From Ophiosphaerella korrae (lineage: Eukaryota > Ascomycota > Dothideomycetes > Pleosporales > Phaeosphaeriaceae): 64,000 bases of DNA. The position numbers were made by a program, and so were the translations under genes. The stretch lies in assembly GCA_028456385.1 (NCBI GenBank), contig JALNQF010000077.1, forward strand, positions 124,001 to 188,000, given 5' to 3'. The notes below the pieces were generated by a model that searched no databases, was not told where the DNA came from, and saw only the letters and a list, made by a program, of their open reading frames with translations. Shown here piece after piece: positions 1-12,060 of the stretch. How positions within the stretch are numbered: the stretch's first letter is position 1; the number at the start of each line of letters is the position of its first letter.

Positions 1-1
1 T

Positions 2-640
2 CTATTTAACCTAGATAGAGTTCTCTAGGATATTAAGAAACCTACTATACTACCTATCTATATAGCTTGTAAAGACAAGGGACTACGTCTATAAAGCGAA
101 GTCGTTTAGACACTAGTAACTCTAGTATTATTAGAGGCTCTTATATCGCTACTAAATCTAATAAAGCAGGCACCCTATAATAAGACAAGCAAGAAGCGCT
201 ATTAAAGGCTTGTATAGAAGCTTACTAATACTACCTAGGCATCCTTTACCTAATAGGCTCTCGATTAGGATTATATTTAATTCTTGTTAAAAAAGAACGA
301 CGAAGCTAAGACTTACTAAAAGACTAAGTCTAATATTCTTAGAAAGGCGAGAGTAATAACCTATAAGGATATTAAAGCAGTACGAGTAAAGCGTGCTAAG
401 TAAGATACTACTAAAGAAGCTAAAGGCAAGAGAAAACGTAGTTAGCTAAAGCGCGTTATACTAGAAGTAGAGGTAGAGCCTACTATAGATAAAAGAAAAC
501 GTAAGAGGTATAAATATACTATATAAGAGATAGAAGGAGTTGCTAAAGTATAGGTAAGTAGAACATATATTATAGAGGAGAGTGTACTACAACCTTATAG
601 AGCACTAGTAGCACGTATATAGTAGTAGAGGTTTTAGAAA
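2..640 (+). pseudogene. Fot1/pogo-type transposase, C-terminal part, RIP-mutated
   Basis: Read in frame from base 2 and ignoring TAG/TAA, this resembles the C-terminal part of fungal pogo/Fot1 (DDE, Tc1-mariner superfamily) transposases. In order there is a proline-rich segment after the catalytic core, a stretch like the family's 'Q..FL.K.N.EAK..' helix at about 280-320, a 'K(A)RV..Y.DI..VR.KRA' segment at 340-400, a Lys/Arg-rich stretch (GKRKR, KRKRKR), and the family-like ending 'L.PYRALVARI' where W and M codons have become TAT and ATA. No indel is needed over about 200 codons. The catalytic domain lies off the left edge, so the element is truncated by the window, not necessarily in the genome. 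The assignment rests on remembered family features; the basic tail alone would not be enough. Confidence 0.62.
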
Positions 641-3600
641 ATAAGTTATAGTAATTAGAAGTTATAGGCTTACGCTATACGATAACTGTTTCTACCTATT
701 ATACCTATTACTACCTTAGTATCGTCCTTGCTGTTATTACGTCTACCTTAATTATATATTATCTACCTACTATAATTGTGTATACCTTCGCGATAGCTTA
801 TCTTGCTTTAAGTGTCTACTATTATTATACCTTATTATACTTTAAATCTATTATTATAATTGCTATACCTTGTAGTAACTATATGTATTGCTAACTGCGA
901 ACTCTATCCCTCTTAGCTACTAGGCTGTTTATTCTCTAATAATCTTTCGTGCCTTTCTTAACTTAACAACACCTTAGTATAGTAAGGACTTTCTTTCCTA
1001 TATATTCTATTAGATCTACTAAGAACAAAAGGTGCTTATTTGTAAACGCGCCTCTATTATTATCTACTTTAATAATACTAATAGCTAGCACTTCTAGGTT
1101 TAGATTATTAGCTAGGACGAGGTAGTTAAAGGTAACTCTATAGTAGTTAATGTAGCTAAAGTAATAAATATTAGTTAAATAATACTATATAGCGTCTTAG
1201 TAATATATACTTACTCTAGTAGCTTTCTTCTATCTATTACCTATACTAAATACTTATACTATATAGGTAGATCGCCTTTAGAAGAACAAATATTATCCTC
1301 CCTATATAACGCCTAGTATATAAGGCTTGTAAGAGTTTAGCCTACTAGCTATAGAAAGGGCTTTAGTAGGTACTAGGCTACGTTAGGAAGAAGCTTCTAT
1401 ATAGTCTCTAGTAGTCCTTGTATTTTAATCTATAATAGCTTATAAGGAGGCAGAAAATAATTCTAATAAGGCGGGTTATAGATATAAGGTAGAATAAATA
1501 GCTTAAGAGCTATTACTACTAGCTACGTCTTGCTTAAGTAGTAGGTTAATAATACTAAATATTGCTAAGACTATAGCTAAAATATTAGTTATCTGTTATT
1601 ACGTTATACTACTATATATAGTAAGTAATAGCTAATATATTAGTAAAGTAGGGCAATATATAGGAATATAGTTATTATTAACTCTAGCGCTAACCTTTAG
1701 TACTTATAATAGCCTAATAAAGCTATAGTAGTAAGGTAAGTTTAAAAGTAACTAGAAAAACTATATTTACTTAGTGCTAACCTTTATAGGATATATAAAT
1801 TAACTACAACGTTCTTCTTATATAGTTACATTAAATCCTAAAATATACTAATACGTACCTACGCTAACCCCTTAACCTACGTAAAGGATTATAAGAAAGC
1901 AAATAACCTTAAACCCTATAGTAATATAGCTTACGATATACTACTCTCTTCTTAAGGACAATAAGAACAATTCTACATTAAGCCTAAACAAGCACTAGCT
2001 TAAGGAAGTGCAAGATAGATTATAAGATACCTATTACTACTATATATAGGAACTCTATAGTATTAGATCTATTTAAAATAATATAACTAGTTGTAGCCTT
2101 CTCTTATATCCTCCTAATACTATATACTACAGTATATAAACGTAAAAGAACCTAGCCCTACTTAATAAGTTCTATTATAGTAAACGTTAGATTAAAAAAG
2201 TATACGCTGTAATAGCTAGTTAGTCTATAGCGGCGCGCTTATAGAGAAGACAGCGTAGCTATCTATATTTATAAGAGGCTTTGTATTAGTTGTAGCTATA
2301 GTGCGTAGTAGAGTTATAGGACGTTCCTATAGAGTTTGTTAACACTTCTTCGTAGTTATAGATAGTAGAGATACGAATTCTTTTACCTTTTTAGCCTAGC
2401 TATAGCAAGGTTAGGTTACTTACTATTAGACGCCTTTAATTGTTATACGTATAGTAATGTTAACTTAGTTATAGCTTAAAGTAACCTCGTTATTGTGTTT
2501 TAATAGCGTGTAAGGCGCTCTATATTAATTATAGTAGCTAGTATTAATTATATAGTTGTGTAAAATGCGCGTAGCTATTATAGTGTCTTAGGTAGCGCGT
2601 AAGCAACGCTCTACCTTAAAAAAAGGTGTCGCGCACAAGAATATAGTATTTTATAGGGAGATCCTAAGCTATATTAGTAAGAATTAATAGTTACTCTAAT
2701 TAGAGAACAATAATTAGAGGTACCTAACTAGCTCGTGATCGCGCATAAATTAATCGCTGCCTATATCTTTATAGCTTACTACGCTTTTTTAGCAATACTA
2801 TTAGTTAATTTAGCTTTAGTAAAGGTAACGTAAAGGCTATAATAGTATTAAAAGCTTAATAGTAGCCCTATAGGATATAAAGTAGCTTTTACTATAAAGA
2901 ATAATCGTTTAGAAATTAGGTAAGAAGACGCCTACACGAGCGTAATTTTTCTACGCGTATATTAGAGTAGCTTTAGGAATAGTCTTAGTAGGTAACCTAA
3001 GAAAAATAATACAATATTTAGGGCGCGTATAGAAATTCTATTACTATAAAGACGAAGTACCTAGAGTTTATTCTATTATAGGGGTTGTTCTACTATAAGT
3101 AGATATACGTTAAGGCTCTAGGTAAAATTTCCTAAAGCCTTTCTCCTCTAGGTATAACTATATAATAGTTATTCTCTTGTAGAAGTAATGTTTAATATAC
3201 TAGAATCGCTAATTCTAAGCCCTATCCTATTTCTATTTTAAATGTACTAGCTCTTTAAAAAATCTATACTAAAAGCTTTGTTAACAATTTTTACTAATAT
3301 AACCTTTAGTAGCCTTAATAGGTCTTTACTCTTATAGCAGCTACCTCGCTATTTACACGTATATATCTATATAACATAAACTATTTTATAAAAAGCTTTA
3401 TAAGTATAAAACCTTACTTCTTATCTCTATATTCGCGCTCCTTTTAAGGAGAGTAGGTAAATGCCTACCTAATAAAGAAGGTAATCTTGATTCTATTTCT
3501 AGACTAATAAGAGACTAAAAATAGGTTATCTCCTAGGTTCTAAAGTTAGGCCCTACCCTTCTTTTATATTCTTAATACTATCCTTGTATAAAGTCTATTA

Positions 3601-3700
3601 TTAAATCGTGTCTTAGATAATACTAGAAAATACTCGTATAGCCTTTTAATAGGAGGCTAAGAGTAAACTATTTAATAAAGAGAATAATAGGTATAATATA
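641..3700. other. RIP-degraded DNA, nothing recognised
   Basis: Very low CpA/TpG, many TAG/TAA in all frames. I see no family that I can name and no tandem repeat longer than a few bases. The start may contain the terminal region of the pogo-type element, but I could not identify a terminal inverted repeat. Confidence 0.5.
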
Positions 3701-3706
3701 ACCTAA

Positions 3707-4396
3707 TTATTAAATCAAGCTTGTTATAAGATGTTATAGGATACTATCTTTTGTAATTACAAGTAGATTAATAAAATCGTTCGCGACTTTTTAGTACAAC
3801 TATTTCTAGTTAGAACAAGGCTTAATACCTTGTATCTAGGGAGTAAGGACGACTTAACGCTACTATATATAGCTCTTATCTCTAGCAATATTTCTAGCGA
3901 TGTAACTTACATAATAGATCTTTTCTTTAGCTATCTTATACTATACAAGTCTATTAAGGGCATAGACAAGATCCTATTTAATAGTAGTATTATTCTTAAT
4001 ATTAGTAATATCTTAGCTTACCTAGAGTTAATACTAGTAGATATCTAGCAGCTACTCTATAATATAGATAGACTAGGTTTAACTTATTTGTTCTAGAAAG
4101 ACGTTAATAATATACTAAGACGTCTTAAGTCGCCTTCTCTTAGGTTAACAAAATCTTAAATCCTAGGAGATAAATAGTACTTTTAGATCCTAAAGCTTAA
4201 GTCTAAGGCTAACTATTTAGATCTTAAAGTATTTCTTAAAGACTTAAAGAAGTCTAAACATAGGTTTTGTTAACTATTAGGTTTAATACTACGCGCTTAA
4301 CGTTACTTTTAGCTAGCGTTTTACTTATATTTAGTAGCTAATAATATTTGTAGAAGGTATTAGACACTGTAAGATATCGTAAGAAAGTTAAGATAG
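3707..4396 (+). pseudogene. Degenerate gene of unknown function (single frame)
   Basis: One frame can be read for about 230 codons with only TAA/TAG interruptions and no indel. It contains a stop-free run of 72 codons from 3830, which is unusual in this AT-rich desert. The product would be hydrophobic and helical with Leu/Ile-rich segments (for example LTLLYIALISS and IIDLFFSYL) and then a Lys-rich part (about 4200-4270). Many Ile and Tyr codons are probably RIP products of Met, Val, Ala or His codons, so the apparent hydrophobicity is inflated. I do not recognise the family. A STAND/NLR helical domain is possible but no Walker motif is visible. Confidence 0.4.
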
Positions 4397-5640
4397 GTTA
4401 GGTATATAGATATTATATCGAACTCTTATAGCTTAGTATATTTACACTTATTACTTAAGTAATACAATTAGTGTTCTTTTTAGATTAAGTATACTATCTT
4501 AACACTAACGTCTATCCCCTATTAGCGAGAAGCCTGCCTTACTAAGATAAAATTACTTAAAATGTCTAATCTATCTAATCTCTTCCCTAATATGTTATCT
4601 CTAGCGCCTTTTTAGTTAGTTGTTAAGTATTATTAGGTGCGCTAAATAATACTGTGTTGCTACTAGGACTTTTAATAGTATAGAAGCAAGTCTAAGACGA
4701 TGCGTAAGAGACTATTATAATTAATATATATCTATCTTTATAGATTCTCTTATCTAAGATCTAGGCACGTCTAGTATCTAATTCTATACTCTTCCTTACT
4801 TAAAAGGAATATAGAGCGTGCGTAAAGATAAGGTTTAAATAAAACAATAGGAGAGGAGTAGAGCGTAAGAGATAGCGTAGGACAAGAGGGCGTTAGAAGA
4901 TAGGTAGGTAAATTGTAAGGTACGTGTATGTAGTGTAGGCGTATAGCTATATTTCCTAATATTACTAAAAATTATAGACTAATATTAATATACAAGCTAT
5001 CTACAAGAAAGTATACGTGTAATTAAGCGTTAGAGGATAAAGACTACGTAAAGAAGCGACTTTTGTACTATAGCTTTAGTAGTTTCCCTAGAACTACTAC
5101 TATTATTATAAAAAAGCGTATATAGAGTGTAAAATTCAAGATAGGTTTTATAACTATAGAGAGCTGTAGTAGTATTATAAGTATATAGAGGTGTAGAAAG
5201 CGTAGATATTATAGAGGCTAAGGGTAATAACGTATAGGGCGTAAAGAGTAGAAGAGGTAAAGGAAATAGGTAGTAGGCTAGAGCGAGTAGATTATAGCAA
5301 AGACAAATGTGTAGAAGTTAGTTTAAGTTAGAGACCCCTAATATATAGAGTATAGTTAGCTTAGCAATTATTTCTTATAAAACTTCTAGGTATTACCTTC
5401 CTCTAGTAGAACTACCTAGCTAAACTTTAACTAACACCCTAAAAAATGCCCTATAATAGAGGCCCTCTTCTTTAGTATTTTCTTTCTACTTACTTATATA
5501 GCTACGTCTATAAGTCTCTACTCTCTATAAATTAGCGTACGCTATAACTATACTTTCTAAGTACTAAATTAGGGTAGCTATCTAGTAAGAGCTAGGTGCC
5601 CCTCTATAAACCTCGCAACAGTTAACTACTAATCTTACAC
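4397..5640. other. RIP-degraded DNA, nothing recognised
   Basis: No frame stays readable for more than a few dozen codons on the plus strand and no repeat stands out. Confidence 0.4.
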
Positions 5641-5647
5641 TACTATT

Positions 5648-6508
5648 AGTGCTTCTAAGTAAGTCTTGTTAATAGTATCGCCTAAGTTTCTTTATACCGC
5701 GAAGAAGTTAGTTAAAGAAGTTAGTTATCTAGTCTTAGATAATACAAAAGTTAGGGAATACGTAAAGGAAATAGAATAAAAAGGCTTTAGTAACTTGTTA
5801 TTCTTTTTACCTCTTAGTCGTAAGTATTATAAGTAATACATCTTTCGCTATCTAGTAAACAATATAAATTAACCTATAAATATTCTATCTAACTATCCTT
5901 AGTAAATTGTACCTATTCTCAAATACCTCTTTAAAGACTATAGCCTTAGACATTAGAAGAGATATAACGCGCGCCTAGGGCTTATTAAATACTTTAGAAA
6001 AGTAGGTCTAAACAAGGGTATACGTCTTCTTATAGTCTAGTAATAGCTAGAAGGATTAGTAGTAGACTATTATAGTAGTTTATACCTTGTTAACTTACTT
6101 ATAGTAGAGGGTAAGAGGAGGACTCTTAAAACGTTAAAGAAAGTACTCGAAGAGGTAGGTTGCTCTACTATAGAAGAGTTATTCCTAAAAGGTAGACTAT
6201 AAGTCTTTTTCTACTTATATAGGTATTTAAACTAACACTATATTAGAGTAATTTGTAATAGTTAACTTTACTTAGAGAGTAAGGATAATTATGTAATTAA
6301 CTTTATATTTAGAACTAAAGAAGCGCTTAAAGATTAGAAGAAACTTACCCTTCTAAAGTTATTAGATTTAGTAGACTTAGTGCGCAAGATTGTTAGTATA
6401 GAAACCTTAAGAATACAAGTAAACTAGGAATTTAAAGATATAGCTAAGAAGGTTAGCAAAGAAGTAACTAGGAAAGTAAGTAAAGGAGCTAGATAGATTT
6501 CTATATAG
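5648..6508 (+). pseudogene. Degenerate gene of unknown function (single frame, about 285 codons)
   Basis: A single plus-strand frame runs through with about 20 TAA/TAG codons and no TGA or indel, the pattern expected of a coding gene silenced by RIP. Readable segments include KKLVKEVSYL, LGLIKYFRKVGLNKGIRLL (5960-6030), a hydrophilic stretch with EGKRRTLKTLKKVLEEVG (6105-6165) and a charged helical C-terminus rich in Lys and Val (6420-6490). It looks like a soluble helical protein. I cannot assign a family, and neither start nor end codon is certain. Confidence 0.45.
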
Positions 6509-8417
6509 TTAACGTTCTCTAACTATCCTTTATATATACTAGAGCTTCTAAGTTACTTAAACTAGCCTTTAATAGCTGCGCCTATTATAGGGTTTTTAAC
6601 GTGCTCTAACACCGCAATATTAGGATAATTAATTTTATAAGGAAATTAAGAAAGGGATATAGGATTTTTATATTTAGTAGCTAAGAAAGTACTTAATAAT
6701 CTACATAAGCTTTAGACTGTGCGTATACTTATATAAAGTCTTTAGGAATATAGATAAACTTCTATAATTAAAAGATTTAGCTAGAAGCCTAAAGATAATA
6801 TTATTGTTAATATTACTTATAATATCTATATATAAGAAAGTTGTTATTATTATAAAAGACTAGAGCGTCTATACTGCTACAACTATTAGGTGTTTAGCTA
6901 ATATCTAGAGCGAATACTATAGATAATAGCACGATTGTTATCGTACTTTAATAAATGCTAAGATTACTATTATTAGCTTATTAAAAAACCCTCTTGTAAC
7001 TTAGAGCTCTAAGGTCTATACTTACTATATCTAATATTCTTTTATAGCCTAGTTTATTTGTACTTCTTTTTAACTTATTGTTAGTATAATTTTTTAACTT
7101 TTTACATATTATCTACATATAATCTACTTTGAATCTAGTTATACCTTTATAGGTGCTTGTATCTTAGATAAACTTACTTACTAATCTAGATACTTTAAAG
7201 TAAAATACGCAAACTTCTTTGTAAGCTATATCTAGATTAAGAGTTAGTAAGAGATATTTGTAAGGAGTTAGGAAAAAGTTTACGTATCTAAAAGTGCTGT
7301 TAAAGGTCCTTCTATAATAAGAATACTATAGTCCTCTACGTACAATCTGTGTAGGGATAGACAATTTTGTAATTTACGCGATATTTAAGTCTATTGTTAC
7401 GAGTATTATATCTATTATCGTGATTATCTTATCTATTGTTGTAATTAAGCCCTAAGTAGGTTCGACAGTTCTCGAGCTAATTAGCGTAGTAGGTTTCCTA
7501 TACCTAAAGCACGTTAATCTTAGCGCTAATAAGTTATAGATTATTAACTTACTCGAAGGTCTTTAAGATAGTAATTTAGTAAGTCGTTAGTTAGAAATGT
7601 AGCGTAGTAATAAGCACAGGATATATTAAATGTTGCTTATTAAAAGAATACTAGAAGATAGATATAGCCTATTTTAGTTAGTATTTTATTAATCCGTCTC
7701 GCTATAGTAGAATTATATATATAATGTAATCCTATGCGCTATTTAAAATAAGCTACGCACCTCCCTAATAATTTAGTCTTCTTATACCTTGCGCTAAAAC
7801 TATACTATTATCCTTATATACTTACTTACAAAACTTACTAAGACAAAGGCGCTAAAACTAGCAAGTGCGTTACTTATAGTAAAGCTAAGCAAGCATAATA
7901 ATATATAATCTACTCTATAAGTATTTTACAAGTATCTATTATTAGACTATACTAACTACTTATAGGAAGTGTAGAGTATTCGATTTGTTAGAGTATAGGT
8001 GTTAAATTTAAGATAGGCTACTTAGGGTTAGACTAAGAGGCTAATATATTTAACTATAGTATTTAAATTAATACTATTATTAGAAATTAATACTAATACT
8101 TCGCGGTTTTACTATATCTAGATACTAATTACTTTTTTGCTATTCTTTGTAACTTTCCTAGCTCTATAAGTAGAGGAAAACAAGCTATTATAAGCCTAAC
8201 TACTCTAATAGGATTATCTCTACTAATAGTACCTATCTACTAATAGAGTTTTATATAAATAATATTTGTAGATATAGAAACAACTTAGTGTCCTTAGTAA
8301 ATTATTTCTCTTTAGAAAGAGTAAGTATTCTCTGTAGATTTAAGAACCTAAACCTGCCGCGTTTCTATCTAAGGTAGGATCTTGTTATCCTTGTACTAGT
8401 ATAGGGCTATATACCCT
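6509..8417. other. RIP-degraded DNA, nothing recognised
   Basis: CpA/TpG-poor sequence with stops in all frames. No family or repeat recognised. Confidence 0.4.
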
Positions 8418-8641
8418 TACTACCTAGTACAACTCTATGCCCCCTTACTACTTAGCACAAACCTATACCCTCCTACTACTTAGTATAAACCTATGCCCCC
8501 CTACTACTTAGCACAAACCTATACCCCCCTACTACCTAGTATAAACCTATGCCCCCCTACCGCCTAGTACAAACCTATACCCCCCTACCGCCTAGTATAA
8601 ACCTATACCCTCTTACTACCTAGTATAAACCTATATCCCTA
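8418..8641. repeat. 28-bp minisatellite, eight direct copies
   Basis: Eight head-to-tail copies of a 28-bp unit start at 8418, 8446, 8474, 8502, 8530, 8558, 8586 and 8614 with no spacers. The unit has the form TACTACYTAGYAYAAACC followed by TATRCCCCCC. The period is not a multiple of three, so it is unlikely to be coding. Copies differ mainly at C/T and G/A positions in CpA and TpG contexts. Copies 2 to 5 alternate between CAC...ATA and TAT...ATG states. The unusually C-rich tract stands out in this AT-rich DNA. Confidence 0.9.
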
Positions 8642-10909
8642 GCTCGCTTGTTTTAGGGAACCCGTAGCCCTACGCTATAGCCTACTTTCTTTTTAAAAGA
8701 TTATAGGCTAATTATTCCTAGAAAGTAGGTAGTATAATATAAATTTACTTAGAATATTTAGTCAAAGAGTTAGCGTAGTTAATAATAGTACGAAGATTAC
8801 TAGGTACGAGATGTTTAAAGCGTATAAGCACGTAAAAGAAAGATATAAATAGTATATAGATAGTGTTCTTACTACTATAATTTTCTTTAGGATATATTTT
8901 TAATTAATCCTAATAAGACTTAGCGCGAATACGCTGTTGTGTAATATAATAAATTTAAAGTACGCCTAGCTAATAAATTGTATATAGGAATAGCGATACT
9001 AACACCTATTATTCTAATAAGTAAAACTTTGTTATCTAGATAGCGTTTATAAGTTTGCTGTAGTAAACAATATAGGATTTAAATAAGAGGCTGTAACCTA
9101 TCTATATTATACTCTTAGAGAAACCTATATTTTACTAGATCTATTCTACTCTACACTATATAACAATATTAGTCTTTATTACTTTCTCTAGTACGTTAAA
9201 GAAGTAGTATATCTTACCTTAACATAGCTAGTCCTTAGATTCTGTAGTTAAGTTTAACAACGCCTACACCTCTGCTTCTTACTACTCCTCTACTACTATT
9301 ATCTCTTATTATTCCTTCTCTAAAGAGAGAGTCTTATATAACTAGGGGTAAATTAGCTAAAGTACTTTAACTTATAGCGCTTAACTCTTTATCTAGTTCT
9401 TATAATACTAATACACAATCTATAGTCTAAGAGAGCAATTTAGGTAAGTAATAGAGCTGTGTATAATTCTATAATATGTAACTTATAGTAAGATAATTAT
9501 AGTATACTACTTATAGGATTAGAAATATAGACTGTACTATCTTTAGTATAATCGTACTATTAGGAGTACGTCCTAAAATACAAGTAATAGAAGACTAGTA
9601 AAGAGTCTAGTCTCGTCTAGCCTAGTTTAGTCTAAACTAAACTACTTCTTTAAGGGGCTCTCGCATAGTTATCTATTCTATAATATATTCCTTGCAGTTA
9701 AAGTATTATTTACGTATTAATCTTTATACTATTATAGCTCTACTGTATCTACTTCCTATACTATATAGTATTAATTGTTAGGTCTAGATAATAAAAGTAG
9801 AATTAGGATGTTTTACTATACGTAGCTAAGAAGACCTTCCCTATAGGCATAAATATACTATCCTTGTCGTCGCTTTAGCTATATAGAGTAGTACAGCACA
9901 CTATATAGGTAGCTAAATAGCTTTATAACTATATATATCTTATTTATATAATATTATAGCTATAATATTAACTATCTATAGAAAAGACATAGAGTCCCTT
10001 GTAGATACAGTTCGAAGCTACCTTATTACTACACCTAGTAGGATTATTATTGCTACTATTCGCCCTATAAGCCTCTTCTACGATATATTACCTTTATATA
10101 GGATACAAACTGCTTAGCAACAATTATTACTTACTAGATATTACATCGGTTAGCACGTATTAGGTTCCTATACTTAAAAGGTATAAGAACAGCTACTAAC
10201 CCCTCGAGAACAATGTATATAAGTGTAACAATTTACTCTTACGCCTTTTCTATTAATTTACTTATCTAAAGCACTCTCTAGTAAGTCTTCTCTTTCTCTT
10301 TAACTATTTACTCTATAAAGTATTAAGAGTATATAGCCCTCTTTCTAAGACGTTATACTTATATTCCTATAGGAACTATCTTAAACGTTTCTCTATACTT
10401 TATTAGTATTTCTAACACCGCTACCTATTATAATAAGTAGTTAATTAAATTCTTCTAGTACCTTAGGAACTACTACTCTAATAAGCTAAGGGAATAATAA
10501 CTCTATAACTAATAACGGAGGAGCTAATAGTACTAATCTCTAAACTAAAGGCAACACTACTAATAACACCTTAGATAAGTACTTAGCGGCTACTACTAAT
10601 TCTTTGTAAATAACAAGTCCTTCTAAAAGACAAGATATAAATCTTATATAGTTATCTTAATACCCTATAATAAATAAAAGTACTAGTAGTTTAAATAGTT
10701 AACTATTTAGAATATTTAAAGGATTACCCTATTGTTTTGCAGATGTACTTATCTACTAGGAATATTGTTTTTCTATAGTTTTAGCTAATATAATATAATC
10801 TACCTACCCCGCTAAATTTAAAGTTCTCTATAAGCCTAAATTAAATAAAATACTATTTTTAAAAGAGCTTATCTAGATCTATATATTATATTAGCTAGTT
10901 TAGTTGTTA
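8642..10909. other. RIP-degraded DNA, nothing recognised
   Basis: No readable family. A pyrimidine-rich stretch with TACTAC/CTCTAC runs lies around 9270-9330. Confidence 0.4.
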
Positions 10910-11227
10910 CTATTTAAAGGCCTTAGAAGTTATCCTACTTCGACGTTTATCTAAGCTACTTTGTTGTAACTCTACTATAGCCTTATATATAGTTTTAACT
11001 ATACTACTAAGTATATAAGAGCTTGTCTCTAAGCTTACCTTAGATTTAAAAACTATTTTGTATCTAGAAAGTATTATAAAAGTACTTTCGAGCGAAAATA
11101 GCCTTTTACTATTTAGATTTATATAGGTAAATAACTTTAATAATTTTACTAATAAAGTTATTAAGATAATAGTGCGTATATAGAACGCTAATATTATAGA
11201 AATAATAACTAAAATACGTAAAGACAC
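10910..11227 (-). pseudogene. Open frame of unknown origin, possibly a gene remnant
   Basis: A 105-codon stop-free frame on the minus strand that keeps two consecutive CAA codons (near 10968) in DNA where CAA is almost always TAA. Its first two thirds are Ile/Leu-rich, its end is basic (SLDKRRSRITSKAFK). The start shown is not a convincing ATG. It may be part of an older gene or a chance frame in low-GC DNA. No family recognised. Confidence 0.25.
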
Positions 11228-11620
11228 CTAATATGCAACACATAATAGCTACGATAGTAGGAGTAAAGATTAGAGAGGTAAGACTACTAGTAATAGGTTT
11301 CTTAGTTAAAGGTATACTCTAGATAGTAAGAAATAAAGCAGCTATTCTTTATCCTCTTCTAATACCTATTAATATATTCAAGGATACCCTTAAAGTTCTT
11401 GTAAGCTACTAGATATCTAATAACCTTAAAGAACTTCTTTAGTTCTTCTAAATTCTAGACAACGCTCGCAATAAAGTAATACTTTAACTAGATAAGTTTC
11501 TAAATACGAGGAACGGCTGCAAAGTAGGGTTACTTCCTAGAGAAGTTATTTTAGTACTTAAAGATACCTAGTTTGAGATAGTGCTGCTATAAATCCCTTT
11601 TCTTATAATACTAATATCTA

Positions 11621-12060
11621 CCTTTTATAATAGGCCTCCTGTCGTTAACTATAGGTGCCTATCTTAAAGGAGGTTAGTAGATTACGAGGTAATAGTAAAA
11701 GCTTAAAGGTAATTTATAATAACTATAAACAATAGAAGATATTTTGCAACTATCTTGTATTAGCGTTCTATAGTTAAAGGATTAAATTACTAATGCTATC
11801 CTAATAATGCGCATTACTAATAACTATATACTTACTATAATCTATAATCTATATTTACTAAGATTAATAGATTATAGATTAGCTTAATCTATAATCTACT
11901 ACTACTAAGAGTCTATAGATTATAGATTACTCTAGGTGTCCTAATTATGCGTAGTTTCCTAATTAAGGTTGTTACCCTGCTCGTCCTATGCTTTGTTAGC
12001 GCCTAGACTAGGACTAATTAGTTCTATCTCGATTTCTTCTATTACGCCTGTAACACCTTT
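11621..12060. mobile_element. Solo LTR, 430 bp, with perfect 5-bp target duplication CCTTT
   Basis: The LTR runs from 11626 (TATAATAGG, probably TGTAATAGG before RIP) to 12055 (CCTGTAACA). CCTTT occurs immediately before (11621-11625) and immediately after (12056-12060), a perfect 5-bp target-site duplication as made by LTR-retrotransposon integrases. A second copy at 61521-61951 has the same ends and length (431 bp) and keeps blocks such as ACTAATTAGTTCTATCTCG. The two flanks are not retrotransposon internal sequence that I can recognise, so this is a solo LTR left by recombination between two LTRs. It contains a hairpin at 11868-11898. The parent family is not determined. Confidence 0.88.
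11868..11898. repeat. Hairpin inside the solo LTR
   Basis: TAGATTATAGATTA (11868-11881) and its exact reverse complement (11885-11898) are separated by GCT. Related ATAGATTATAGATTA blocks occur on both sides (about 11838-11935). It may be a U3 regulatory or polyadenylation-related structure, but that is inference. Confidence 0.75.

Noticed and set aside
8418..8641. CRISPR array (28-bp repeats)
   Set aside because: The repeats are contiguous with no spacers, and the setting is a fungal genome.
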